Of a stretch of 64,000 nucleotides of DNA, positions 1 through 10,800 are shown in pieces; the stretch's first letter is position 1, and every line of letters begins with the position of its first letter. Where the stretch lies: NCBI RefSeq assembly GCF_008370685.1, contig NZ_VTZU01000028.1, forward strand, positions 17,482-81,481, read 5' to 3'. Source of the stretch: Aquimarina sp. RZ0 (lineage in GTDB: Bacteria; Bacteroidota; Bacteroidia; Flavobacteriales; Flavobacteriaceae). Under the pieces are notes generated by a model, which was given only the letters and a program-made list of their open reading frames with translations, did no database searches and was not told the DNA's origin. The translations under genes were made by a program, and so were the position numbers.

Positions 1-72
1 GGTTTATTTTTTAAACGAAGTAGAAAGGAAAAAGAAACGATGAATATGCGAAATTTTTAGTTATAAATCGTA
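1..72 (+). mobile_element. MITE, right-hand part of a 160-bp element cut by the window edge
   Basis: These 72 bases are identical to the last 72 bases of the complete 160-bp element at 3840-3999. The end is AAATCGTA followed by TAA, the same target triplet found at both complete copies. The left part lies outside the window. No coding capacity is visible. It stands about 190 bp upstream of the GH16 gene, so it may have brought or removed promoter sequence. Confidence 0.85.
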
Positions 73-195
73 TAACATCTTTACTAAATTTTAAATTCAT
101 AAAAAACACAGCAAAAAAATTTATAAAAAACCTGATAAACTCTCAAAGGAATAACACATTTAAAAACATTAATTTTAATCCCATTTTTTAGCACA

Positions 196-215
196 AATGT
201 TAATAAATTAACATT
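196..215. promoter_or_regulatory. 20-bp perfect palindrome, candidate operator of the GH16 gene
   Basis: AATGTTAAT, a two-base AA spacer, then ATTAACATT: nine-base arms without mismatch, about 50 bp upstream of the GH16 start codon. Size and position fit a dimeric repressor or activator site. The regulator is not identifiable from the window, and in AT-rich DNA some palindromes arise by chance. Confidence 0.4.
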
Positions 216-263
216 ATTTTGATGATGTTTTCATTTTAACTAACTTTATAAACTTATAAAAAA

Positions 264-1364
264 ATGAAAATGAAAAAAAGACCCAAAATTTTTAATGTAT
301 TACTACTACTTTCTCTAATTGTTATTTCCTGTAGTAGTAGTGATGATTCACCACCTCCTATAACACCTGATCCGGATGGGACTGATAATCCAGCTCCAGA
401 AGAAGACTTAACAAATGGAGAAGGTAAAGATTTTAAAACAATTCTAGTACCGGCAGATCCTGGAGAAGGGTTCGAATGGGAATTTCAAGATGACTTTTCT
501 GATGATTTTGAATATAATTTTGAAGGAAATACCACTCAGACTAATTTTGGTAATGATAAATGGTATAATTATTATCACGCAAATTGGACAGGACCAGGCC
601 CCACAATCTGGAGACATGAAAATTCTATCGTACAAGATGGAAACCTACGCCTATTAACCACAAGAGCACTTGGTGAAATGAAACAATATGATGCTTTTGT
701 AAATGGCACCAATACAACATTTACTGACAAAGCAACGAGACTCGGCTGTGTCACCTCTACAAAAAGAGTACTGTATCCGGTATATGTAGAAGCCAGAGTA
801 AAAATAGCAAATGCTTTTATTGCTTCGGATGTATGGATGTTAAGCCCTGATGATACACAGGAGATTGATATTCTCGAAGCTTATGGGGCACAAAACACAA
901 GAAACGATCAGTTATGGCTTAGCCAACGATTGCACATCAGTCATCATGTATTTATCAGAGAGCCTTTTCAGGATTACCAGCCAAAAGATGATAGTACATG
1001 GTACTTTGATCCTGAGAACACTTCTGGCTTCTGGTCTGATAAATGGATAAGAATAGGTGTATACTGGAAAAGTCCAACTGATCTAGAATACTACCTAAAT
1101 GGAAAACTAATTAAAGTCATGGATGATCTGGACAATAAAAATGGTAAAGATGGTATTGATCCATTAAACTATACCTCTCCTACAGGGAATCCGGAAGACA
1201 GAACAGGACTAAGCAAAGAAATGGACATTATCCTCAATACAGAAGTACAGAACTGGAATGCTGCTTTAGACAGATTTCCTACGGATGAGGAAATTGATGG
1301 GTCTGCAGAAGATCATACTATGAAAATAGACTGGATTAGAATTATGAAACCAGTAGAAAAATAA
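264..1364 (+). CDS. GH16 family lipoprotein, probable beta-agarase/porphyranase
   Basis: A 366-aa secreted glycoside hydrolase predicted to cut galactan chains of red algae. Residues 1-23 are a lipoprotein signal ending in the lipobox V-I-S-C (Cys23), followed by a Ser/Asp/Pro-rich linker, so the enzyme is probably surface-anchored. The GH16 catalytic signature E-I-D-I-L-E lies at 200-205 (nucleophile E200, acid/base E205), preceded by W-M-L-S as in agarases. The late M-D-I-I-L-N-T-E segment with following Q-N-W also resembles the agarase/porphyranase branch. Substrate cannot be decided: agarose, porphyran or another galactan. It has its own terminator and no CAZyme neighbours in the window, so it is not part of a visible PUL. 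Confidence 0.85.
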   Translation: MKMKKRPKIFNVLLLLSLIVISCSSSDDSPPPITPDPDGTDNPAPEEDLTNGEGKDFKTILVPADPGEGFEWEFQDDFSDDFEYNFEGNTTQTNFGNDKWYNYYHANWTGPGPTIWRHENSIVQDGNLRLLTTRALGEMKQYDAFVNGTNTTFTDKATRLGCVTSTKRVLYPVYVEARVKIANAFIASDVWMLSPDDTQEIDILEAYGAQNTRNDQLWLSQRLHISHHVFIREPFQDYQPKDDSTWYFDPENTSGFWSDKWIRIGVYWKSPTDLEYYLNGKLIKVMDDLDNKNGKDGIDPLNYTSPTGNPEDRTGLSKEMDIILNTEVQNWNAALDRFPTDEEIDGSAEDHTMKIDWIRIMKPVEK

Positions 1365-1387
1365 TACACCCGTTTCCATACTACTAT

Positions 1388-1431
1388 AAAAAGAGCTGAT
1401 AACTACTACACTTGTTATTAGCTCTTTTTTA
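1388..1431 (+). terminator. Rho-independent terminator of the GH16 gene
   Basis: Stem AAGAGCTGATAAC / GTTATTAGCTCTT with one mismatch, an 11-nt loop and a following T run, starting about 25 bp after the stop codon. Confidence 0.85.
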
Positions 1432-1436
1432 TTGAA

Positions 1437-1588
1437 CTCATCTTGAGTAATGCTTTGACCTGCAAAATTTACATTTTGCACCCTATTTTGTCGATCTCTT
1501 TAACCAAAAAGCTATACTGAAAAATATAAACTTCATTATAGCACAAAAGTCAAACTTTTCGGTTAAAAACCACACTACTCAAGATGAG
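1437..1588. mobile_element. 152-bp MITE-like inverted-repeat element, second type
   Basis: Perfect 13-bp terminal inverted repeats CTCATCTTGAGTA / TACTCAAGATGAG bound 152 bp without a reading frame; the similarity continues imperfectly inward. It lies between the GH16 terminator and a decaying gene, in sequence that otherwise holds nothing. No clear target duplication is seen. It is best read as a non-autonomous transposon remnant unrelated to the 160-bp element, or as two IS ends left after internal deletion. Confidence 0.55.
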
Positions 1589-1748
1589 CTCATTAACAGG
1601 AACTATTCAATCCACTGCTTTATAAAAAAATCAGTATTTCGATTTTATATTACGGTTATATGCAAAATTTCTTTAACAAGCAGGTAACATTTTACTTCTT
1701 TAGGACATATATTTACATAGCACTATTAATACATCGCACTACAAACAG

Positions 1749-2703
1749 ATGCCAAAAACGATATTATTTATTCTTTTAGGTGTGTACCTTAATTCATTCG
1801 GTCAATTTTTTGATAATGATTTAGAATATGCTCTATTTAGCAAACAAACTGAACTAAAAAAAGAGCTTGGCATACAACGGGAAACAAAAGAAACCTACAA
1901 CCCCAGTAGTTCCTCTAATCGTAAACTACCAACTCACCGAACAATTACCAAATACGATAATACAGGTAATCTAAAAAAGATCTCTGAACAAAAGAAAGGA
2001 ATATCCAATGAAACTCTTTTTTTCTATGATGCAAAAAATAATCTATATAAGAAAAGAAAAAAGAAAGAACGGGCGATTTTAAACTTACATATCCTTTTGT
2101 AAGTTTAATTGATGGAAAAAGCTTCAATCCTACTACATACAGATACGAATATAATGATCACAATAGAATCATGCAGATCCAAAGATGTGAAAAAAATAAT
2201 TGTGAGAGTGATACCTCTATATATTCAAAAGATACTGTAAGAATTATCACGAAGGATTTTAACAACAAAAAACAACGTGAAAAACTTATTGTAGAAAACA
2301 AAACAGAAAAAAATGTTTCCGAAATTATTCATCAAAACAGTATCACATCAAGAAAAGTCATGAAATATGACCCAAACAAAAAAGAAACAAACATATCTTT
2401 TTATTACAAGGGTAAATTAAATAAATCCAAAACAGTTGTATTTGATAATTCCATGAAAATAAAAGAAATACATATTACCAGATTCCCAAAAAACAATACT
2501 ACAAAGAAAACAGATACTCTAAAAATCATAGAATTGTTCACCTATGACGATGATAATCTATTAGCAAAGAAAGACGTGGTTTACGGCTCGGCAATATCGA
2601 GAATAAAATAATAGAGTTTAAATACTACAAAAATAAATTACTTAGGAGAATTTTTAAGAAGTATCCGAATCAAAAGTATGTAAACACATTCGAATATAAA
2701 TAA
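1749..2703 (+). pseudogene. Secreted YD-like repeat protein broken by two frameshifts
   Basis: Three consecutive frames read as one protein. The first (1749-2102) starts with a signal peptide ending near F-G-Q and contains K-Y-D-N-T-G-N-L and Y-D-A-K-N-N-L units. The second frame takes over near 2070-2085 within an A-rich run and covers 2171-2611. The third takes over near 2590 and ends at the TAA at 2701. Both shifts have the same sign, as if single bases were lost. The repeats resemble short RHS/YD-like or MORN-like outer-surface proteins common in Flavobacteriaceae; no precise family is assigned. Two independent shifts favour a decaying gene over sequencing error, though the first lies in a homopolymer-rich stretch. 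Confidence 0.7.
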
Positions 2704-2760
2704 TTACAAAACCTCATTCACGAGAATCAAATTTACACTATCAATCAATCCTATTAAAAG

Positions 2761-4582
2761 ATGAATAAGATTTTATATATTCTACTATTTTTTAGCATCC
2801 ATTCGTATTCACAATTTGCATTATTGAATACAGCGCAGGAACACAGAACTTTTATACATTTAAACAAGCCTTCTGCAAAAAATGAACTTTCTTTGAGTTT
2901 GGAAAAATATATAACTCCTCAAGAGCTGACATTAATCAGTGACTATACAACTCCTCCCAATTTACACAATAGTATCAGGGCTCAGTTTGAGGTTACTAAG
3001 GATGGCAGACCTTGGAATTTTAGAATTTATACAGGTAACCAAGATCTGAATAAAAAAATCGAGGTCTTTTTAAAATCTTTTTTGATCAAAAAAATACCAA
3101 ATCTTAAGGATTTGTATCAAGCCCGAAATTATATCCAATTGTTTTCTAAAGAAGAAGGCAAAACAATCATTAATGCTAGTACATCTATCGTTAGTGACTA
3201 TCCTCCCATGTTTAAAAACTGTGTGGAAAACGAATTTAGTGATGCTTATGGCTGTTTTAAAAAAGATCTGGAAAAATTTATTATAAATTCCATAAATCCT
3301 GATGTATTAACACAAGAACAAATTATTGGAGAGTTAAGAGCACCTATCTCTTTTAAAATTGATAAAAAAGGTAAAATGATTGATCTAAAAGTTCATAGCT
3401 ACCTCCCCAATACCATAAGACAAGGAAAAATAATTGATTTAAAAACTGTTTCTTATTCAAAAAAAGTAGAATATGAAATTACCCGTGTAGTCAAACTATA
3501 TGAATCACAAATCATAAAACCTGACAGAAGAAATGGAATTCCGTTTAAGTCACAAGCAGGAAAAACTATACAGCTGTTTATCAATGAAAATCTGACAGAA
3601 GAAAAAATTTCAAAACTCAAAGAAAATCCTTTTACTAAAATTTTTGATAAAGAACTAAGGTTCAAAGAAATTAATACTTCCAAATTTAATAGTGCCATCC
3701 CAATTACAAAATTATTTTTCAATTACAACTTAAAAGGAGAACTACATAATATATGGACCAATACATATCCAAAAAAACTAAACAATCGCATTATCAGTAT
3801 TTTCAAAAAGAAATTTATTGATACGCTAAACATTACTAATACGATTTGTGATTAAAAAATTCGTATAAATTCATTGAATTATTTTTTCTTTATGCAAGGC
3901 AAAAAAATCAAGCATAGCTATAGTTACGGTTTATTTTTTAAACGAAGTAGAAAGGAAAAAGAAACGATGAATATGCGAAATTTTTAGTTATAAATCGTAT
4001 AAATCACATGACAGAATCTATTCATTACCTATTATACGAAAAATAGATGAAATACAACAGGTTTTATGTGACGGGGAGCTTACATGGCAATCTTCTGGAG
4101 TATTTAAGTCGTGTGAAGATTGTAAAAGTTTTGAAGATTTTCAAAAACAAAATATTGTAGAAATCGAAAAATATATCTTACGAGAATTTAATGCTACTAA
4201 TACCTCTTATCGCTTACAACGAAAAAAATATGACGCAAAGAATCAAGAGTTGGCAATATTTAATATCCCCAATGAAGAAGCTACTTTAAATAGGGTGTTA
4301 ATTGATAATAAATCAAAAAAAAGTAATGATCTCCACCTAAAATTAGTTATAACAGAAGAAGGAAAGATCCTAAAAAAATCTGGCCCTCACGTACGAGATT
4401 TTTATACAAAAAAACACAAGCAATTTATCAATAATCAGTCATTCATGCTACTAAAAGATCAAATAGATACTATCATAAAAAAAATGCCAAAGTTTATAAA
4501 ACTACCTACCAAAAATGGTACTCCTACAGGTACAGAATTGAGAAGCTTGTCTTTTTATCTCGTAGAACGGTTAAAATTTTGA
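2761..4582 (+). pseudogene. Secreted protein with TonB-C-like segment, split by the 160-bp MITE
   Basis: The 5' part (2761-3855) encodes a signal peptide (cleavage near Y-S-Q) and 364 residues; the last four, T-I-C-D plus stop, come from the transposon. The 3' part stays open from 4001 to 4582 (194 codons). Removing 3840-3999 and one TAA copy joins act-aaa-tca and restores one uninterrupted frame of about 550 codons, proving that the element sits inside a gene. Around residues 148-215 the pattern P-P-M-F-K-N-C, then C-F, then the strand I-S-F-K-I-D-K-K-G-K resembles the C-terminal domain of energy-transducer TonB-like proteins, seen as a family of secreted Flavobacteria proteins. Function unknown. 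The insertion looks recent, since the 3' half has no other defects. Confidence 0.8.
3840..3999 (+). mobile_element. Complete 160-bp MITE with TAA target duplication
   Basis: The ends TACGATTTGTGATTAAAA and its imperfect inverted partner TTTTTAGTTATAAATCGTA form terminal inverted repeats of about 22 bp. The direct repeat TAA flanks it at 3837-3839 and 4000-4002. There is no open frame inside. It differs at three positions from the copy at 27174-27333 and matches the partial copy at 1-72 exactly. The near identity shows recent mobility, so a transposase acting in trans should exist in the genome; none in this window has matching ends. Confidence 0.9.
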
Positions 4583-4593
4583 TTTTCTAATAA

Positions 4594-5901
4594 CTATTTT
4601 TTTCTAAAATAAACAGCTACTGGCACTCCATGAAAATCAAATTCTTTACGTAATTTATTTTCTAAAAATCGTTTATATGGATCTCTGATATATTGTGGCA
4701 GATTGCAAAAAAAAGCAAACTGCGGCTGGGGAGTAGGTAATTGCATACAGTATTTAATCTTTACATATTTACCTTTATATGCCGGTGGAGGGTTATGCTC
4801 TATAATAGGCAACATTGTATCGTTCATAACACTGGTTTTTATCTTTTTAGAACGATTTTTATACACCTCTACTGCTGTTTCAATAGCTTTAAAGATCCGT
4901 TGTTTTGTCAACACAGAAATAAAGACAATGGGCACATCTGTAAAAGGCTCTATCTCTTTACGAATATGCGTTTCAAAGTCCTTCATGGTATTACTTTGTT
5001 TATTCTCTACAAGATCCCATTTATTAACAAGAATCACAATACCCTTGCGATTGCGTTCTGCTAACCAGAATATATTCTGAACCTGAGCATCAAAACCTCT
5101 GGTAGCATCCACTACAACCAAACATACATCACTATGTTCTATGGCTCTAACCGATCTCATTACAGAATAAAATTCTAAATCTTCCTTAACTCTCGATTTA
5201 CGTCTTATTCCGGCAGTATCTACCAAATTAAATTCAAATCCAAATCGATTATATTTAGTATCAATAGCATCACGTGTAGTTCCTGCAATATCAGTCACAA
5301 TATAACGATCTTCTCCTATTAATGCATTTATAAAAGATGACTTCCCTGCATTAGGCCGACCTACTACTGCAAAACGTGGTAATTCTGTTTCTTCTGCTTC
5401 TGCTACATCTGGCAAAGCTTCTACCAGTGCATCTAATAGCTCTCCTGTTCCACTTCCGTTAATACTGGCTATTGTATAATATTCTCCTAATCCCAAAGAA
5501 TAAAACTCAACAGCATCTGCAGCTCTTTTTCCATTATCCACCTTGTTTACAACAAGAAATACCGGCTTATTCACTTTGCGCAATAAATTGGCTACTTCTT
5601 CATCCATGCCTGTAACTCCAGACTCTACATCAACCATAAAAACGATAGCATCTGCTTCATCTATGGCCAATTCTACCTGCTTATCTATTTCTGCTTCAAA
5701 AATATCATCACTACCTACGACATATCCGCCAGTATCAATTAGAGAGAATTCTTTACCATTCCAGTCACTCTTGCCATAGTGACGATCACGAGTTACTCCG
5801 CTAACTGCATCTACAATTGCTTCTCTCTTTTGGATTAACCGATTAAAAAAAGTAGACTTACCTACATTAGGTCTCCCTACAATTGCCACTATATTACTCA
5901 T
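4594..5901 (-). CDS. der: Ribosome biogenesis GTPase Der (EngA)
   Basis: A 435-aa tandem GTPase of normal length needed for 50S subunit maturation. The first G domain has G-R-P-N-V-G-K-S at 9-16, D-T-G-G near 56 and N-K-V-D at 119-122. The second has G-R-P-N-A-G-K-S at 181-188, a D-T-A-G switch and N-K-W-D. The last ~85 residues form the KH-like domain typical of Der. Its stop lies only 11 bp from the convergent broken gene and no terminator is visible between them. Confidence 0.97.
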   Translation of the reverse strand: MSNIVAIVGRPNVGKSTFFNRLIQKREAIVDAVSGVTRDRHYGKSDWNGKEFSLIDTGGYVVGSDDIFEAEIDKQVELAIDEADAIVFMVDVESGVTGMDEEVANLLRKVNKPVFLVVNKVDNGKRAADAVEFYSLGLGEYYTIASINGSGTGELLDALVEALPDVAEAEETELPRFAVVGRPNAGKSSFINALIGEDRYIVTDIAGTTRDAIDTKYNRFGFEFNLVDTAGIRRKSRVKEDLEFYSVMRSVRAIEHSDVCLVVVDATRGFDAQVQNIFWLAERNRKGIVILVNKWDLVENKQSNTMKDFETHIRKEIEPFTDVPIVFISVLTKQRIFKAIETAVEVYKNRSKKIKTSVMNDTMLPIIEHNPPPAYKGKYVKIKYCMQLPTPQPQFAFFCNLPQYIRDPYKRFLENKLRKEFDFHGVPVAVYFRKK

Positions 5902-6012
5902 TATTCTAAATTCTAAAATTTTTGCAAAATTAGGCTTTTTATTCTTGCCATACTATTGAAGTTTGAATACCAGAAAAATAAATAGTGCCTGATCGGAAAT
6001 ACTGTAAAAACG

Positions 6013-6053
6013 AAAAAGCTCAATGGTCAGCGCATCGACCTATTGAACTTTTT
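6013..6053. terminator. Bidirectional-looking terminator hairpin
   Basis: AAAAAGCTCAATGGTC pairs with GACCTATTGAACTTTTT around an 8-nt loop; A and T runs flank the stem. It lies about 100 bp past the end of the minus-strand gene at 6152 and upstream of der, and most likely ends the former. Confidence 0.75.
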
Positions 6054-6151
6054 CATAATTGATAGTCAGTCAGTGAAATAATTACTTTATTCAAAGGTAA
6101 TAACTATCAGTCAAAAGTGGTTACTGCAAAACAACAAACTTTTTATGGAAA

Positions 6152-7672
6152 TTATTCGATCTCATAAATTGCTACGGTATTTGACACTTCATTGGTAATA
6201 ATAAGCAGGTCTTTTCCTGTTGGACTGTCTGAAGCTTCAACAGCTAATAATCCTTCTGGCCCTTGATCTGAAGCGTCTATTATCCAATCCAGAAATTGTG
6301 GAGCTACAGGATTTGTAATATCAAATATCATGACTCCTCCTGTTCTTTCTAACCCTACAAACAGTAATGTTTTATCACCAATTCTCAATGTCTCTATAGC
6401 TTCGGGTTCTGCTCCTTTATCATCAGATCTATCATCTACAACTCCCTCATCATTATTAAACAAAGAAGCTTCTAGTTCATACGTTTTTTTTCCTATAAAA
6501 TCTGCACTGTCATAAATTATATCACCAGAAGTACTCCAGATCGTAAATGACCTTCCTCCATAACAGTATATTTTATCAAAATCACCATCCCCATCTATAT
6601 CTCCATTGGCAGTAGTAATTTTTAATTCCCCTAAATTTTCATCTTCCTGTAACATTGCCGCATTCGGAAAAACTTCTGGATCTAACTGTAAATCTTTTAA
6701 CCTTCTTTCCTCAGAAAACCCATCATAATCTCTGGCATCTCCTTCATTGGCAGAGATAATATACCCGGTACCTCCAATAGTTACATATTTAATAGCATCT
6801 GGCTGATACATCCCAAATACTGGCCAATTTTTGAAATTACCTGATATCCCATCCTTATTACTGGCATCCAACTGATTTTCGGGAAGAGAATGATCTTTTA
6901 CACCCAATCCTAAAAGCTCAGTAATTGTTTTTGACTCAAGATCCACGACGGCCAGTCCATTATTCTCCTGTAGTGATACATATGCAGTCTTGGCATCATC
7001 AGAAATAGCGATATACTCAGGTTCTACATCTTCGGTCAACGTAGCTTCTTTTCCAAAAACTCTAAAATTATTACCAATCGTTTGATTGTTAAAAGTCGTA
7101 AAAGTAGCATTTGCAGCTTCTCCAGAATTGAGGTTTATGATCGTCACAGAACCTTCTGGATCTAAAGTATAATCATCATTAGGTTCTCCTTCATTGGCTG
7201 CAACAATATATGTGCCATCTGGACTAAAAGTAACCATATCTGGTAATGCTCCTGCATCATATGTATTTAATAAAACTTGTGTTTCAGCATTATAGGTAGC
7301 AATGACTCCATTCGCTTGCTTATTTATGTTTTCTAATGCGACAGCGACTATTCCATTATATGCAGCTACACTATTAGGAATTCCATCTACAGGAATATCT
7401 GTTACAGAAACTGGAGATACAGGATCTGAGAGATCCCAAACAGAGATCTCGGCATCATTTGGGTTTACAATAAATAGCTTATTGGTAGTTGGGTCAAATG
7501 CAGAGATCTCAGCGAACCCCTCATCACCCATTCCATTTTTTAATGAACCTATTTTATTAAATGTTAGAGCAGATGTATCTGTTGATGGTAATACTATGTC
7601 ATCATCAGAGTCGCAAGAATTAATTACTCCCAATATAGCAGCTGAGGCTATTATCTTTTTTAAAAATTTCAT
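6152..7672 (-). CDS. Choice-of-anchor I family lipoprotein (beta-propeller)
   Basis: About 506 aa when started at the ATG at 7672, which gives a clean signal M-K-F-L-K-K...G-V-I-N-S-C with lipobox Cys; an upstream in-frame ATG at 7714 would add 14 residues before the signal and is less likely. The rest is a seven-bladed-propeller-type protein: W-D-L-S-D-P, P-N-S-V-A, G-E-P-N-D-D-Y, P-E-Y-I-A-I-S-D-D and A-E-P-E-A-I motifs are those of the choice-of-anchor I family (related to the mesenchyme-specific glycoprotein/YncE-like group, often near alkaline phosphatases). Expected on the cell surface or in the periplasm; substrate unknown. Single gene with its own terminator. Confidence 0.85.
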   Translation of the reverse strand: MKFLKKIIASAAILGVINSCDSDDDIVLPSTDTSALTFNKIGSLKNGMGDEGFAEISAFDPTTNKLFIVNPNDAEISVWDLSDPVSPVSVTDIPVDGIPNSVAAYNGIVAVALENINKQANGVIATYNAETQVLLNTYDAGALPDMVTFSPDGTYIVAANEGEPNDDYTLDPEGSVTIINLNSGEAANATFTTFNNQTIGNNFRVFGKEATLTEDVEPEYIAISDDAKTAYVSLQENNGLAVVDLESKTITELLGLGVKDHSLPENQLDASNKDGISGNFKNWPVFGMYQPDAIKYVTIGGTGYIISANEGDARDYDGFSEERRLKDLQLDPEVFPNAAMLQEDENLGELKITTANGDIDGDGDFDKIYCYGGRSFTIWSTSGDIIYDSADFIGKKTYELEASLFNNDEGVVDDRSDDKGAEPEAIETLRIGDKTLLFVGLERTGGVMIFDITNPVAPQFLDWIIDASDQGPEGLLAVEASDSPTGKDLLIITNEVSNTVAIYEIE

Positions 7673-7791
7673 GATTAATTTTATTATTTGATTAAACTCA
7701 TAAAATTCAATCATGCATTTATCTTCAATATTATGAAATGAATAAATTAAACCTATGATTTATTATCCTAGTTTACATTAATGTTATCCAC

Positions 7792-7824
7792 AAAAAAAGC
7801 TCACCAAAAATGGTGAGCTTTTCT
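7792..7824 (-). terminator. Terminator of the 1383-aa surface protein gene
   Basis: Perfect stem AGCTCACCA / TGGTGAGCT with a four-base loop; read on the minus strand it ends in a T run, about 30 bp after the stop codon. Confidence 0.9.
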
Positions 7825-7850
7825 ATAACTATATTAAGACGATAAAAATC

Positions 7851-10800
7851 TTAATTCACGACTATTTTCATCAATTTATCTCCTTCTTTATTCGAAACCT
7901 TAACAACATATATACCAGATGGTAATACATTAATTTTGCTTAGATCAATATTCATAACATTGTCTCCCTGAGCAACCTTCATATTCATTGTAGGTCCCAT
8001 TATTATTCCGGATAAACTGTACAGCGATACTCTTACAGTATCGTTCTTTTCTGTAGTCGAAATTTCTAAAGAAACATTATCCGAAGATTTTAAAACTGTT
8101 GGGTATATATTATTCACAATAGTCGGACCACCACCAAGACCTCCTCCACAGCTTTCTACAACTATAGTTACCTCATCGATATCAAGACATCCGTTTTTAA
8201 TGATCGTAACAGAATAAGTTGTTGTTTCTGTTGGCGAAACGGTAATCGTTTCTCCAAATTCTCCTGTTGACCATCTAATAAGGTCTCCGCTTGAAGAAGT
8301 AAGAACCGCAACCTCTCCTGCACATATTGTCTGATCTTCTCCTGCATTAGCAGTGCCCTTACATCCAACATTGACTATAACCTCATCATAAGCAGAACAA
8401 CTCCCTTTAAAAACAGTAACTCCGTAATTGGTCGTTCTTGTTGGGGACACTATAATAGACTGCGTAGTTTCTCCTGTTGACCACAAGTAACTATCTCCTC
8501 CAGAAGCTGTAAGCGTTATATTTTCTCCTTCAACAATTTCTACATCTAGTCCAGCATCCGCACCAAGTTCTGTAACAAACACTGTTACCTCATCTGTATC
8601 ACTACAAGAACCACTAGTCACGGTAACTGTATATGTAGTATCTTGAGTAGGGTTTACACTAATTGATTGTGTAGTTTCTCCTGTTGACCATAAGTAAGTA
8701 TCTCCTCCAGAAGCAGTCAAAAACACTTCTGCCATTGTTGATGCCTTTTGGATGGTCGTTTTATTAACAACTGAAGGCCCCGAATTAGAAATAAGACAGA
8801 TTGTCTGATCTTCTCCTGCATCAGCTACTACACTACAACCTTCTATATACACAGTAACATTATCGGTAGCTTCGCATCCATTACTATATGCAGTAACTGT
8901 ATATGTTGTATCTTCTTCTGGAGACACGACAATAGTTTCTGTTGTTTCTCCTGTTGACCATAAATACGTATCTCCTCCTGTTACAGTTAGTGTAGCAGAC
9001 TCACCTGATGCTATAGTCTGATCCTCTCCTGCATCCACAGCAACCGAATTTACAGTTACTACTAGATCATCACTTGCTGCACAGTTTCCATTAGTTACTA
9101 TCACAGAATACGTTGTTGTTGTATCTGGAGATACTTCTATGGAAGCAGTCGTTTCTCCTGTTGACCAAAGAATATCTCCTGATCCTGATACCGTTAATGT
9201 AGCAGTATCTCCTAAACAAATATCCTGATCAGCTCCTGCATATGCCGTAGCCGAATTTACGGTTACAACTACCTCATCTGTATCTTCACAAGTAGTACAA
9301 CCAGTAACTGTTACAGTATATGTAGTATCTTCTTCTGGAGACACTGTAATACTTTCTGTAGTTTCGCCAGTAGACCATAAGTATTGCACTTCTCCAGTAC
9401 CTGGATTAATACAATCTCCAAAATTGATGTTGATATCACCATAAGCAAAATATCCATCTGTGACATTTAACCATCCAGAGGCTCCATTTTTACCAACTTC
9501 AGTTTCAAAAACATTTGCTCCATTTCCTACCTGAAATGACTCTCCTCTTCTTGTTATATTAATCACTTCAGAACCATCTGTCTTAGTAATTGTACCGCTC
9601 ATCTCTGGATAATACGCCCATCCTACAGCATCTTCATCATTACATTCATGCGCTTTAGGACTATCAACTGGCGCAGTGGTTGTTTTTCCAGAATATAATA
9701 CATCTACCTCATATGTTTCCTGAGTTACTGTATAATCTAATACTGTTCCTTTTAACGTAGCAGTACCATTTTCTAATTCTTCCCATACTAAATCTACATT
9801 AGAATACCATCTGCGATCACTTCTATCTTGATTAGTCAACCAAATCACAAAATTATGATCTCCTGCACAGTAGTCTGTTCCTTCTACAAGATATTCTTTA
9901 CAATCTATACAATCCTCTACACCTGATACCTGTGCCGTAAGCGTAACTTCATCTCCTAAACATATTTCTTGATCTTCTCCTGCATCAACTACAATTGGAT
10001 CATTCACAATAACTGTGACTGAATCAGTTGCCTCACAACTTCCATTTGTAACTGTCACCGTATAGGTTGTTGTTTCTGTAGGTGATACAATGATACTCTC
10101 TGTAGTCTCTCCTGTAGACCATTCCAGAGTTCCTTCTCCTGTAGCGGTAAGTGTTACTGTATCTCCTAAACAAACTGTTTGATCATCTCCTGCATCAACA
10201 ACAGCTGATTTTACAGTCACTAATACTTCATCGGTAGCAGAACAATCATTACAGTTTGTAACTGTAACGGTATACGTAGTATCTTGCTCTGGCGACACGG
10301 TGATACTCTCTGTAGTTTCTCCTGTAGACCATAAAAAAGAAGTATTATTCGTTCCTGTAGAGACGCAATCTCCAAATACGATATTAAAATCACCACGATC
10401 ATACTGACTATCCGTGGTATTAAACCATCCAGAAGCTGCAAATTTTCCTTGCGCTGTTTCTGCCTGATTTGCTCCATTCCCTAATTGAAACGCAGGACCT
10501 CTTCTGGAAATATCTATCGACCATGACCCGTCTGTACTTGTGACTCTCCCTGTCAAACCTGTATAATAAATCCAACCTGTACTGTCTTCATTATTACAAA
10601 AATGTTCTTTGGGACTTCCTTGTGGAGCATCACTAGTTTTTCCGGTAAATGTCGCATCTACTTCATACGTTGTTTGTGTAAGTGTATAATCAAAAATGGT
10701 TCCTGTTAATGTTGCTGTTCCATCTGCAAGTTCATTCCATTCCAAATCAACATTAGAAAACCATCTTGAGTTATCTCCATCCGTCAACCAGAACACATAG

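Noticed and set aside
1683..1711. Sixth copy of the GGTAACA-N13-ATACATTAA element upstream of the broken gene at 1749
   Set aside because: GGTAACA is present, but the second half reads GGACATATA, matching at too few positions.
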